Shown one piece after another: positions 9,301 through 17,489 of a stretch of DNA of 51,799 nt (within the stretch, counting starts at the first letter, position 1; each line of letters starts with the position of its first letter). A model generated the notes under the pieces. It was not told the DNA's origin. It did no database searches and was given only the letters and a program-made list of their open reading frames with translations. The DNA comes from Antricoccus suffuscus (GTDB lineage: Bacteria; Actinomycetota; Actinomycetes; Mycobacteriales; Antricoccaceae). Both the position numbers and the translations under genes were made by a program. Where the stretch lies: NCBI RefSeq assembly GCF_003003235.1, contig NZ_PVUE01000025.1, positions 1 to 51,799 of the forward strand, in the 5' to 3' direction.

Positions 9301-10374
9301 TCATGCGCCGAACAGGGCTTGCCAGCGTTTGATGACTACGGGAACCGTGGACTCCAGCGCTGGCAACTCCGGCCGGATGTAGTCGGCGGTCTTGGCGCCA
9401 TCCAAGTTCTTGGGCGGGTTGACGCCCTCGATTACCGGCAGAAGACTCGCATTCTCCGCGAGGTACTTTTGCACTCCCTTGCTCAAGATGAACTCGGCCA
9501 GGAGTTTTGCCGCCGCCGGATGTTTGGCACTCTTCGGAATCGCGTTGGGACACGGCATTATCACTGCCCCGTCCTCCGGATACACCATCGCAATCGGGCT
9601 ACCGTCCTTGATTGCCTGCGCGACAGTCTGATCCGAAGAAACACCAACAGCACGCTCGCCGCCGGCAACCCGCGGAATCGTATCGGTGACCGACTGCCCG
9701 ACGAGTACGTCCTGCTTCTGTAGGTTGACCAGGTACTGATCGCCGAACATCAGGTACATCTGCGTTGCCCAAGTTCCGACATAACCGCTGGCGCCCGGGT
9801 TACCGGTCGCGATTTTGCCTTTCCACTTGGGATCGAGCAGATCACTCCAATTCTTCGGCGCGTCTTCGGGCTTCACCTGGTCGGTGTTGTACGAGATGAT
9901 GTTGTTGCCAACAGCGCCAATGTGGTAGTAGCCGGCGGGGTCGTCGTACGCCGAGTACGCGCTGATCCGGTTGAGGTCCTTCCTCGGCTTGAAAGGCAAG
10001 AGCTTGCCGTCCTTGGCGAGGCCAGCGACAATTCCCATCTCGGTGATTCCTAATAGATCCGCTGACGGCTGTCCCGCATCTTCCTCTTGGCTATATCGCT
10101 GGTAGATCCGCTGGGCAGTTTGGCGATAGAGACTCACCTTGATCTTCGGGTATGCCTCTTCAAATAGGCTTTTGACGGTCTCGGCGGTCTCGCTGTCGTA
10201 GTGCGCTGTGTACCAGGTGACCGCGCCTTCCTTCTGGGCATCGGCTAGATATGGCGAGCTCTTATCCGCAAGATCTTTGCCCGCTCCATCTGTCGTCGAC
10301 CCTCCACCGCAGGCCGCCAAACCCAGCGCCAGAGCCAGAATCGGCGCAGCGAGAAATTTCAAATGACGGTTCAT
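9301..10374 (-). CDS. Solute-binding lipoprotein (PBP2/Fbp-like fold), ligand unknown
   Basis: 357 aa from the ATG at 10374, which has GGAAGG 8 nt upstream. A lipoprotein signal (LALALGLAAC) is followed by a Gly/Ser/Asp linker and a type 2 periplasmic-binding fold (VTWYTAHYDSE, then NWSDLLDPKWKGKIATGNP). Relatives bind Fe(III), but the tandem tyrosines of ferric-binding proteins are absent: the matching region reads GVSSDQTVAQAI. There is also no iron box upstream. The ligand is therefore probably an organic anion, consistent with the CoA-activating genes downstream. It is the first gene of the structural operon, just downstream of the operator-like repeat at 10519-10550. Confidence 0.9.
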   Translation of the reverse strand: MNRHLKFLAAPILALALGLAACGGGSTTDGAGKDLADKSSPYLADAQKEGAVTWYTAHYDSETAETVKSLFEEAYPKIKVSLYRQTAQRIYQRYSQEEDAGQPSADLLGITEMGIVAGLAKDGKLLPFKPRKDLNRISAYSAYDDPAGYYHIGAVGNNIISYNTDQVKPEDAPKNWSDLLDPKWKGKIATGNPGASGYVGTWATQMYLMFGDQYLVNLQKQDVLVGQSVTDTIPRVAGGERAVGVSSDQTVAQAIKDGSPIAMVYPEDGAVIMPCPNAIPKSAKHPAAAKLLAEFILSKGVQKYLAENASLLPVIEGVNPPKNLDGAKTADYIRPELPALESTVPVVIKRWQALFGA

Positions 10375-10518
10375 TCCACGTGCCTTCCAATAGCGCGTCA
10401 ACAGACGGTTTGCGTGTTTGCTCGTTCAACTGGGAGAAATCGCTAACCACGTGTTGGCGGGAGATGCGTTGGACTACCTGAACTCAGAATTGAGTCTCGC
10501 TCGATCCTGATTCATACC

Positions 10519-10550
10519 GTTCCGTTTTACGGAACACATGTTCCGTTTTG
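10519..10550 (-). promoter_or_regulatory. Operator with three GTTCCG half-sites, probable IclR target
   Basis: A perfect inverted repeat GTTCCGT-TTT-ACGGAAC lies at 10519-10535. Its right arm also pairs with a third half-site (GGAAC-ACAT-GTTCC, 10531-10544). GTTCCGTTTT occurs as a direct repeat starting at 10519 and 10540, 21 bp or two helical turns apart. It lies between the IclR gene and the start of the ABC/CoA-transferase operon, about 145 bp upstream of the lipoprotein ATG. IclR regulators bind palindromes of this size, often as multimers, so this is the natural candidate site. Confidence 0.6.
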
Positions 10551-10605
10551 ACGTCGGACGTCATTTAACAACGGTCGTAGGGTGATGTCAATAACCGCGC
10601 TTAGA

Positions 10606-11361
10606 TCAGACGACTACGGAGTTGGCCGCCCCGATGACAAGGGCCCCGTATTCGGCCCACTTGGATCGCGGCACACGCGACGATGGCGCGGAGATACTGA
10701 TAGCCGCTACCGGGCGTCCCAGACGATCGACGATGGCGGCCGCGATCGCCGTTATATCTGGATTCCCTTCGCGATCATTAATCGCGTAGCCCTTCCGTCG
10801 CGTCTCTTTGATCTTCTTCATAAAATTGTCGAACGAGGTCACCGTGCGCGGCGTAAGTGCGGCCAACTCGGTGCCAACAATCTGTCGGATTTCCTCGTCA
10901 GATAATGGCGCTAGCATCGCTTTGCCGGTCGATGCGGTATAGGCCGGCTGCGTCCCGCCAATCCGACTCCACGTGCGCAACGCACGCGCCGGCGACGACT
11001 TCTCGATCAACACAACGACCGATCCCTCAAGGACAGTCAGATGGACGGTCTCCTGAACCGCCTCGGTGAGTTTCTTCATCGCCGGTTTGGCGACCCGCGA
11101 CAGGTGTTTCTGAACGTCCATGTGTGCAGCCAGACCCAACACTTTGCTGCTCAGGATCCAGTCCCGGTTGTCGCTGCGCAGAATCCATCCCTCGCGCGCC
11201 AAAGCTTCGAGCGACCGCTGCACCGTAGTCTTCGGCAATTCCAACTCGCGCGAGATCAGGGATACCCCAACCGGCTGGTTTTCGGCAACGCATTCCAGTA
11301 CGGCAAACGCGACTTGGAGACTCCTCAACGTATTTCCAATCATGATGGCGCTAGGGCGCAA
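10606..11361 (-). CDS. IclR-family transcriptional regulator
   Basis: 251 aa. An N-terminal winged helix-turn-helix (LRSLQVAFAVLECVAENQPVGVSLISRELELPKTTVQRSL, in segments) spans about residues 10-65. The C-terminal IclR effector domain contains GGTQPAYTASTGKAMLAPL and GYAINDREGNPDITAIAAAIVD. It lies upstream of, and in the same direction as, the ABC/CoA-transferase operon, so it is the likely local regulator, with the pathway acid or its CoA ester as effector. The start is uncertain: TTG at 11361 or ATG at 11343, neither with a clear ribosome site. Confidence 0.92.
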   Translation of the reverse strand: MRPSAIMIGNTLRSLQVAFAVLECVAENQPVGVSLISRELELPKTTVQRSLEALAREGWILRSDNRDWILSSKVLGLAAHMDVQKHLSRVAKPAMKKLTEAVQETVHLTVLEGSVVVLIEKSSPARALRTWSRIGGTQPAYTASTGKAMLAPLSDEEIRQIVGTELAALTPRTVTSFDNFMKKIKETRRKGYAINDREGNPDITAIAAAIVDRLGRPVAAISISAPSSRVPRSKWAEYGALVIGAANSVVV

Positions 11362-11581
11362 CTAGGGCACAGCAGGTCAAGAATCCGCCGGATCGGCCTG
11401 GCGCGATAGACAAGAAGCGAACCTCGTCAGAATTCTATGGGCATCGCACACAAGAGCGACGGACTCAGGCCGCGAGTTCTGACGGTCGGGAGGTCATGCG
11501 GCCTGGTCGTAATGGGCGCCGCCGCGTACGACCTCCTGCATGGAAGTTAACCTGGTGTCCCCATCACAGCAGGGAGCATGA
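11362..11581. other. Divergent promoter region between iclR-type gene and crotonase
   Basis: This 220-bp region separates divergent genes. It holds a long-range inverted repeat CGTCAGAA/TTCTGACG (11425-11432 and 11477-11484). A second pair, GGAGGTC/GACCTCC (11489-11495 and 11530-11536), encloses GCGGC/GCCGC. The second could form a leader hairpin for the crotonase mRNA. I see no copy of the GTTCCG operator here and no clear -10/-35 pair. Confidence 0.35.
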
Positions 11582-12370
11582 GTGACCATCCATAGCAGTA
11601 TCAGCGAACTTTCCGTCGAGGTCCGCAATGGAGTTGCGATCCTCAGCCTCAACCGAGCCGAGAAACGCAACGCGCTCGCATTACGTATGTGGCAGGCAAT
11701 CCCGGCGATTCTGGATAGCGTCGAGGCCGACTCGGACATCAGCGCATTGGTATTCACCGGAGCGGGCGATCATTTCAGCGCGGGCGCCGACATCAGCGAG
11801 TTCAAGACTGTGCGGGGCACCGAGGAAGGCGCCGACAGCTATCGGAACGCAGTCGATGCCGCGGAACGCAAGCTCGCGGCAATGACCAAACCGACCATTG
11901 CGATGATCCGTGGCTACTGTGTCGGTGGCGGCTGCGAGATCGCCCTCGCTTGCGACTTCCGGATTGCCAGTACGACGGCGAAGCTCGGCATCACCGCCTC
12001 CAAGCTCGGCATTGTGTACGGCGTACCGTCCACCCGCCGACTCGCCAGCATCGTCGGCCCGGCATGGGCAAAATACGTGTTGTTCTCGGCGAAGATCCTG
12101 GACGCGGCGAAGGCCGACAAGATCGGCCTTCTCACCGAACTCGTCGAAGACGAGGCGCTGGAGAGTACGACGTTCGAGTTCGCCGAGCTGCTCGCCGGCC
12201 GGTCGCCGATCACCATCGCCGCGTCGAAGATGGTCATCGACCAGTTCAGCCAGGTCGACACTCTTGAGGCACCGGACCTCGCGCCGCACGCACGCGCGGC
12301 CGTCACCGGCACTTATTATCAGGACGCGGTGACCGCCTTCAACGACAAGACACTCCCCCGCGAGGTCTGA
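11582..12370 (+). CDS. Crotonase (enoyl-CoA hydratase/isomerase) family protein
   Basis: 262 aa from a GTG with GGGAG just upstream. The CoA site and oxyanion-hole motifs are FSAGADISEF (65-74) and GYCVGGGCEIALACD (111-125). Glu119 matches the first catalytic glutamate. The second is replaced by Ala139 in GITASKLGIVYGVP, a pattern seen in non-hydratase crotonases such as decarboxylase-like members. It is transcribed away from the IclR gene, so it may or may not share that regulon. The exact reaction is not predictable. Confidence 0.88.
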   Translation: MTIHSSISELSVEVRNGVAILSLNRAEKRNALALRMWQAIPAILDSVEADSDISALVFTGAGDHFSAGADISEFKTVRGTEEGADSYRNAVDAAERKLAAMTKPTIAMIRGYCVGGGCEIALACDFRIASTTAKLGITASKLGIVYGVPSTRRLASIVGPAWAKYVLFSAKILDAAKADKIGLLTELVEDEALESTTFEFAELLAGRSPITIAASKMVIDQFSQVDTLEAPDLAPHARAAVTGTYYQDAVTAFNDKTLPREV

Positions 12371-12379
12371 ATCGGCCTC

Positions 12380-12391
12380 TAAACTGGCGAC
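12380..12391 (+). promoter_or_regulatory. Leaderless -10 element of ilvA
   Basis: TAAACT (12380-12385) is followed by exactly 6 nt and then the ilvA ATG. This spacing places the transcription start at the A of the ATG. No Shine-Dalgarno sequence is present. Confidence 0.6.
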
Positions 12392-13645
12392 ATGCCAACC
12401 GCCCCACCAATCCGCGCGGCGGATATTGCAGCAGCCAGCGAACGCATAGCCCCCGTCGTACGGCGCACTCCATTAGAGTTCAGCCCCCGGCTGTCCGCGT
12501 CGTACGGCGCGACGATCTATCTCAAGCGCGAGGACCTTCAGGTCGTCCGGTCGTACAAACTGCGCGGCGCTTATAACGTGATGGCGCAGTTGACGGACGC
12601 CGAGCGACGCGCGGGTGTGGTCTGCGCTAGCGCAGGCAACCACGCTCAGGGCGTCGCTTACTCGTGCCGCACGCTTGAGATCTCCGGCCGGATCTACCTT
12701 CCGCGCAATACGCCGCGGCAGAAGCGAGACCGGATTCGCGCCCTCGGAGCAGATCAGGTCGAGCTGGCGTTCGTCGGCAACACGTACGACCAGGCGGCCG
12801 CGGCCGCGATGGAGTACGCCGCGCAGACCGGCGCCACCGTGGTCGCGCCATTCGACGACCCGCGCACGATGGCCGGGCAAGGCACCGTCGCAAAGGAAAT
12901 TCTCGAGCAGCTCGACTCTGCACCGGACTCCATCGTGATCCCGGTCGGCGGCGGCGGGCTGGCCTCAGGGATGACAGTGTGGTGCCGCGAGCAGGCCGCG
13001 TCGACCCGACTTATCGGGGTAGAACCCGAAGGCGCGCCGTCGATGCAGGCAGCGCTGGCGTCCGGGATGCCGGTCAAGCTGCCGGCCCCGGACCCCTTCG
13101 TCGACGGCGCCTCGGTCGGTCAGGTCGGCAGCGCTCCGTTCGACGTGCTGTACGCCGGGGACTTCGAAATGGTCGACGTGCCCGAAGGCGCCGTGTGCAC
13201 CCACATGCTTGACCTCTACCAGAACGAAGGCATCATCGCCGAGCCCGCGGGAGCCCTGTCGATCGCGGCCCTCGACGTGATCGAGATCAGGCCCGGCGAG
13301 ACGATCGTCTGCGTGATCTCCGGCGGCAACAACGACGTCTCGCGGTACGGCGAGATCCTCGAACGCTCGCTTGTCCACAAGGGCCTCAAGCACTATTTCC
13401 TGGTCAACTTCTCCCAAGAGCCCGGCGCGCTGCGGCGGCTATTGGACGCAGTGCTCGGCCCCGACGACGACATCACGTTGTTCGAGTACGTCAAACGCAA
13501 TAACCGAGAGCTCGGGCCGGCGCTGGTCGGAATCGAGCTCGGTAACGCGGACAGCCTGCCGGCGTTCCTCGAACGCGCCGCGCACGCGCCGTTCGAGATC
13601 GAGATTTTAGAACCGGGCTCCAACGCCTACCGCTATCTGACCTAG
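12392..13645 (+). CDS. ilvA: Threonine ammonia-lyase (threonine dehydratase)
   Basis: 417 aa PLP enzyme that deaminates L-threonine to 2-oxobutanoate, the first step of isoleucine synthesis. The Schiff-base lysine is K56 in SYKLRGAYN; the substrate loop SAGNHAQGVA and the phosphate-binding GGGGLASG are present. A single C-terminal ACT-like regulatory domain (HYFLVNFSQEPGALRRLL onward, about residues 335-417) indicates the short biosynthetic form found in actinobacteria. The ATG follows TAAACT-N6, so the mRNA is probably leaderless. Its TAG stop shares the CTAG at 13642-13645 with the convergent gene. Confidence 0.95.
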   Translation: MPTAPPIRAADIAAASERIAPVVRRTPLEFSPRLSASYGATIYLKREDLQVVRSYKLRGAYNVMAQLTDAERRAGVVCASAGNHAQGVAYSCRTLEISGRIYLPRNTPRQKRDRIRALGADQVELAFVGNTYDQAAAAAMEYAAQTGATVVAPFDDPRTMAGQGTVAKEILEQLDSAPDSIVIPVGGGGLASGMTVWCREQAASTRLIGVEPEGAPSMQAALASGMPVKLPAPDPFVDGASVGQVGSAPFDVLYAGDFEMVDVPEGAVCTHMLDLYQNEGIIAEPAGALSIAALDVIEIRPGETIVCVISGGNNDVSRYGEILERSLVHKGLKHYFLVNFSQEPGALRRLLDAVLGPDDDITLFEYVKRNNRELGPALVGIELGNADSLPAFLERAAHAPFEIEILEPGSNAYRYLT

Positions 13646-14445
13646 CCGCAGCCCGCGGCTGCCGTAACCTTCGCCCAGGTCTCTGGACCGACAATGCCGT
13701 CGGCGGTCACTCCTTGCGCCGCCTGGAACTCCTTCACCGCGGCGACGACCGACGCGGCCATTTCGCTCCGGTTGGCCTCGTCTTTGGCCAGGTACCCCTT
13801 GTCGGCCAGGAACTGCGCGAGGTCGTAGACCTGCCATCCACTGGTCGCCCCGATCGACGCATCGGCGGACAATTTGGGCAGGCTGGCGGCAGGATACGAG
13901 CAGACACACAGCAGGTTGCTCAGTCCGTCCGTTGCGCTGCCTTTCAGCGTCTTGAGGCTCGTCCCTGGCAGAGTCTGGCGCGCGGCGCACGCCGCATTGC
14001 CGTCCGGATAGGGACCGAACGCAATGACCACGCTTGCACCGGAGGTCGAGTTCGCCAGGCAACCGGCCTGGATCTGGCTGAGCACCCCACCGGGGTACGT
14101 CGCGGCGATCCCCGCCGGGTCGGACAACAGCGCCGTCTCACTCACGCCGCCATCGGTCACGACGTACGACGGCCCGGCGCAGTCCAGCGCGGGCAGCGAA
14201 TCAGGGTTCGTGGTCGGCGGGGCGGACGACGTACTTGACTGACTTGCCGATGATGACACCGAGGACGACGGCGACGAGGTGCTCGCAGACTTCTTGGACG
14301 CCGCGCCGGTCTGGCCGAACACGATGAACGCCACGACGACAAGTACGACGACGACGGCAACCACCGCGAGCACGGGACGTAACGGAATTGGGTGCCGATC
14401 CGAACTCGCGTGCCGCGGCCCCCGTTGGTTATTTGGCGAAGTCAC
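13642..14445 (-). CDS. Membrane-anchored peptidoglycan-binding-domain protein
   Basis: 267 aa. A cytoplasmic basic N-terminus of about 25 residues is followed by one membrane helix (VLAVVAVVVVLVVVAFIVF) and a long Ser/Thr-rich extracytoplasmic linker. An unrecognised Cys-containing domain comes next. The C-terminus is a PG_binding_1-type domain (LAQFLADKGYL, AVKEFQAAQGVTADGIVGPETW). No catalytic cell-wall domain is seen. GTG start at 14445. It converges with ilvA, the two stop codons overlapping in one CTAG. Confidence 0.82.
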   Translation of the reverse strand: MTSPNNQRGPRHASSDRHPIPLRPVLAVVAVVVVLVVVAFIVFGQTGAASKKSASTSSPSSSVSSSASQSSTSSAPPTTNPDSLPALDCAGPSYVVTDGGVSETALLSDPAGIAATYPGGVLSQIQAGCLANSTSGASVVIAFGPYPDGNAACAARQTLPGTSLKTLKGSATDGLSNLLCVCSYPAASLPKLSADASIGATSGWQVYDLAQFLADKGYLAKDEANRSEMAASVVAAVKEFQAAQGVTADGIVGPETWAKVTAAAGCG

Positions 14446-14457
14446 CCAGCAATTTTA
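14446..14457 (-). promoter_or_regulatory. Leaderless -10 element of the PG-binding protein gene
   Basis: On the minus strand TAAAAT (14457-14452) is followed by 6 nt and the GTG start at 14445. The element matches TATAAT at five of six positions. Confidence 0.6.
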
Positions 14458-14511
14458 GGCCGCGAACACTTCGAACGCGCGCGTATCCGTCGTGTCGCCG
14501 GGCGAATCCAG

Positions 14512-14542
14512 TAGCGTTACCTCCGTGGTGAGCCAGTGCTAG
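14512..14542 (+). promoter_or_regulatory. Putative leaderless five-codon uORF before the MFS gene
   Basis: TAGCGT (14512-14517) is followed by 7 nt and a GTG at 14525, which opens a five-codon frame (MVSQC) ending at TAG 14540-14542. The MFS start GTG (14536) lies inside it in another frame, so termination and reinitiation could be coupled. The MFS frame cannot start earlier because of an in-frame TAG at 14512. Confidence 0.35.
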
Positions 14543-15774
14543 GTCCGTATCGGGAGGTCTTGCGCACCCCACACACGATTCCGATGGAACTCTCCGGGTT
14601 CATCGGTCGGCTACCGCTCTCCATGGTCGGGCTCGGGTCGGTATTTCTGATCATCGGCAACTATCCGGGCAAGGCATACGGCCTCGGGGGCACTGTCGCG
14701 GCCGTCGGCGCCATCGCCACGGCCATCATGGGCCCCATCCTCGGCCGCTTGGCCGACCGGTTCGGACAGCGACGGGTGCTCATCCCCGTCGTCATCCTGT
14801 TCGGTGCCGGCGCGACGCTATTCATCATCGCGGTCAAGAACCTCGCGCCGGCGTGGGTGCTCTGCATTGCCGCGTTGCTGGCCGGAGGCTGTATCCCGCC
14901 GGTCGGGTCGATGCTGCGCGCACGATGGTCCTACCTCCTCGAGGGATCTCGGCGGCTTCCGGCCGCACTTGCGATGGAGTCGGTCCTCGACGAGCTGGTC
15001 TTCATCATCGGACCGGTGCTCGTGACGTTTCTGTCCTCCACTGGGCACGCGACTAGCGGGATGGTGGTGGCCGCCGCACTGGCCGTCATCGGCAGCCTCA
15101 CCTTCGCGGCCCAACACCGGACCGAACCACCGCCGGGCCGGTCCGAGAGCTATTCAGGTCCGTCCGCCATCCGTACGCCGGGCCTGAGCATTCTGTGTCT
15201 CGTCGGGTTGTCCATGGGAATGACGCTCGGCACGTTTGAACTCGTACTCGTCGCATTCGCCAAGTCGCAGCACGAAAGTTCGCTCGCCGGCGTGCTGATC
15301 GCGGCGCTCGCCGTCGGCTCGATGCTCTCCGGGATCGTCTGGGGCACGATCAACTGGCTCGCACCGCTCAACCGCCGGCTGCTGCTCATTCTTTGCGCCC
15401 TCGCGATCGCGACGCTGCCAATGCTCGTGACCACCAATATCTGGCTGCTGCTGATCTTCGTCGTCATCTGCGGGATGGCAGTCTCGCCGACCCTGATTAC
15501 GTCGTTCACGTTGTGCGAGGAGCTAGTGCCCCGCGAATCGACCAACGAAGGGTTCACCTGGATCGGTACGACGATCGCGCTCGGCGTCGCCGTTGGCACG
15601 TCTGCTTCGGGCATCATCGTGGACTCCTACAACGCCAATCTCGCCTTCGGGGTCGCGACCATCGCGGCCGGGATCTCCGCACTTGCGGTGTGGGCGGCGC
15701 AACGACTGCTGCATCCGAAAGGGCGCATTATCTCCACCGATTCGTCGTACGGCTATCCGGACCTCACCGAGTAG
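14536..15774 (+). CDS. MFS transporter
   Basis: 412 aa with about 12 membrane helices. The loop between helices 2 and 3 carries the MFS A-motif-like GRLADRFGQRRVL. The overall pattern resembles actinobacterial drug or metabolite efflux carriers; the substrate is unknown. The GTG at 14536 is the first possible start after an in-frame stop. It precedes the thiamine-binding-family gene by 24 bp, but that gene has its own leaderless promoter signature. Confidence 0.88.
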   Translation: MLGPYREVLRTPHTIPMELSGFIGRLPLSMVGLGSVFLIIGNYPGKAYGLGGTVAAVGAIATAIMGPILGRLADRFGQRRVLIPVVILFGAGATLFIIAVKNLAPAWVLCIAALLAGGCIPPVGSMLRARWSYLLEGSRRLPAALAMESVLDELVFIIGPVLVTFLSSTGHATSGMVVAAALAVIGSLTFAAQHRTEPPPGRSESYSGPSAIRTPGLSILCLVGLSMGMTLGTFELVLVAFAKSQHESSLAGVLIAALAVGSMLSGIVWGTINWLAPLNRRLLLILCALAIATLPMLVTTNIWLLLIFVVICGMAVSPTLITSFTLCEELVPRESTNEGFTWIGTTIALGVAVGTSASGIIVDSYNANLAFGVATIAAGISALAVWAAQRLLHPKGRIISTDSSYGYPDLTE

Positions 15775-15786
15775 CCGGCCGGACAC

Positions 15787-15798
15787 TACAGTCGAGGC
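15787..15798 (+). promoter_or_regulatory. Leaderless -10 element of the thiamine-binding-family gene
   Basis: TACAGT (15787-15792) is followed by 6 nt and the ATG at 15799, the same geometry as at ilvA. Confidence 0.5.
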
Positions 15799-16095
15799 AT
15801 GCTCGTAGCGTTCAGCATTTCCCCAGGTTCAGCGTCCGAAGACGGCTCCGTCACCGACGGGGTCGCGGCGGCGGTCAAGGTCGTTCGCGACAGCGGACTC
15901 CCCAACGAGACCAACTCGATGTTCACCAACATCGAGGGCGAGTGGGACGAGGTCATGGCCGTCATCAAACGCGCGATCGACGCGGTCGCCGCCACCTCGC
16001 CGCGCGTCGGCCTCGTGCTCAAGGCAGATATCCGGCCCGGGTACGACGGGCAGATGACCGCCAAGGTCGAGCGCCTCAACTCAGCGGTCGGCTAA
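15799..16095 (+). CDS. Thiamine-binding (MTH1187/YqgV-like) family protein
   Basis: 98 aa, the normal length for this small ferredoxin-like-fold family. The pattern LVAFSISPGS...SVTDGVAAAVKVVRDSGLPN...TNIEGEWDEVMAVIKRA is characteristic. Family members bind thiamine or related pyrimidines in the cytoplasm, and some are fused or linked to transporters. The MFS gene just upstream could be a partner, but this is only proximity. Confidence 0.85.
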   Translation: MLVAFSISPGSASEDGSVTDGVAAAVKVVRDSGLPNETNSMFTNIEGEWDEVMAVIKRAIDAVAATSPRVGLVLKADIRPGYDGQMTAKVERLNSAVG

Positions 16096-16170
16096 GACGC
16101 CGGGTCCGGATGTGTCCGAGACCTCGTGACTACGAAATGCCCATAACTACCGTTGCGGACATTGGCCAAC

Positions 16171-17406
16171 TCACCGAGTCTCGGCTGCGTTCGCTGCGCT
16201 CACCGCTCGACGGCCGAGAATTGATCGGCCGGGAATCGCGAGGATCAGCATGATCACGGCCGCGGCAATCCCGAGCCCGACGATCGTGCTGCCACGTTCC
16301 ATCGTCTGTTTACCCCAGATCAGCGACAGCACCGTCGGGCTGGAATACCCGATGTACACCACGATGTAGAACATCGAGATCAGCGCACCTCGACGCTCGG
16401 GTGGCGCGAGCAAATCCGCGACGGTCACGCCGGAGGTCATCGACAGACCGCCGGCGAGGCCAATCACCACGGACGCCGGGAGCACCCACGGCCAGCCGCC
16501 CGGCTGTACCGCCAAGTAACCGAGTGCACAGCCAGCGGCGCCACATAGCCCGGCCATCCAGCCGGCGTTACCAGGGCCCAGCCGCTTGGCCCAGATCGTC
16601 GCCAGGGCCGCGAAGCCCTGCACCAGCAGCGCACTGACGCCGAGGATGAAGTAGATCTGCACGAACCCGGCCTCGCCGAGCTGGATCGGGAACGCCACCA
16701 GCGAGAGCATCGCGAAGGTGTAGACCAGTAACCCGCACGGTACGAGGTAACAGAGAAATCCGGTCACCGTCCCTTTGGGTAGCCCGATCTGGATTCGACC
16801 CGGCCGGTGCTCGGTCATCGTCTCGGGAAGGGACCGGGCGATCGCGATTGCGGCGACCACCGCTATCAAGGCGATCACGAACGAGAGGATTCTCGGCAGC
16901 GGCAGCCACTGGACGAGGATGCCGGCGACAAACGGTCCGACCGCGAAACCGAAGGCCATGACCCCGCTGGCGCGCATCGCCGCGCCGGCCGCATGTTTCG
17001 TGCCGGCGAGCTCACGGAGCCAGACGGTGCCGACGGTGAAAACGGCACCACTGGCGACACCCTGGACGAATCTCGCGATGAGGATCATCGGCTCGCCCCA
17101 CGCCGCGGCGCCGAGTAACGCGATGATTGCCAGCAGCAGTAGACCCATCGACGGTACGACGACGGCCTTTCGGCCGCGCTTGTCCGACTGCGGCCCACCA
17201 ATGAGGAAAGCGATCATCAGTCCGATCGCGTAAACGGTGAAGAACAACGTCAAGGTCGTCGTGGACAGCTTCAGATCGACGGTATAGAAGAGCATTACCG
17301 GCGATACCGTCTGCGCGGAGTACGCGATCGCGAACAGCGCCAGGCACAGCAACGTCTGTTGTCTACGCGTCCCAACCGCGTCGTTTACGACGCGCGCATT
17401 TGCCAT
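16171..17406 (-). CDS. MFS transporter
   Basis: 411 aa with about 12 membrane helices. An A-motif-like segment (GGPQSDKRGRKAVV) lies after helix 2 and a second half begins near residue 210. The pattern resembles YnfM/YgaY-type arabinose or drug efflux carriers; the substrate is unknown. The ATG at 17406 follows TAGGGT-N6, suggesting a leaderless mRNA. It converges with the thiamine-binding-family gene and diverges from the HelR-like gene. Confidence 0.88.
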   Translation of the reverse strand: MANARVVNDAVGTRRQQTLLCLALFAIAYSAQTVSPVMLFYTVDLKLSTTTLTLFFTVYAIGLMIAFLIGGPQSDKRGRKAVVVPSMGLLLLAIIALLGAAAWGEPMILIARFVQGVASGAVFTVGTVWLRELAGTKHAAGAAMRASGVMAFGFAVGPFVAGILVQWLPLPRILSFVIALIAVVAAIAIARSLPETMTEHRPGRIQIGLPKGTVTGFLCYLVPCGLLVYTFAMLSLVAFPIQLGEAGFVQIYFILGVSALLVQGFAALATIWAKRLGPGNAGWMAGLCGAAGCALGYLAVQPGGWPWVLPASVVIGLAGGLSMTSGVTVADLLAPPERRGALISMFYIVVYIGYSSPTVLSLIWGKQTMERGSTIVGLGIAAAVIMLILAIPGRSILGRRAVSAANAAETR

Positions 17407-17418
17407 AGTCGGACCCTA
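17407..17418 (-). promoter_or_regulatory. Leaderless -10 element of the minus-strand MFS gene
   Basis: On the minus strand TAGGGT (17418-17413) is followed by 6 nt and the ATG at 17406. Confidence 0.5.
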
Positions 17419-17489
17419 GTGCACGACGATACGACGCGTGGATCGGCAACCGGCGAGGACGACGTTCATAAAGGACCGACCTTATTAAG

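Noticed and set aside
15393-16253. 286-codon plus-strand frame overlapping the MFS and thiamine-binding genes
   Set aside because: Arg/His-rich shadow frame; both overlapped genes have strong family signatures.
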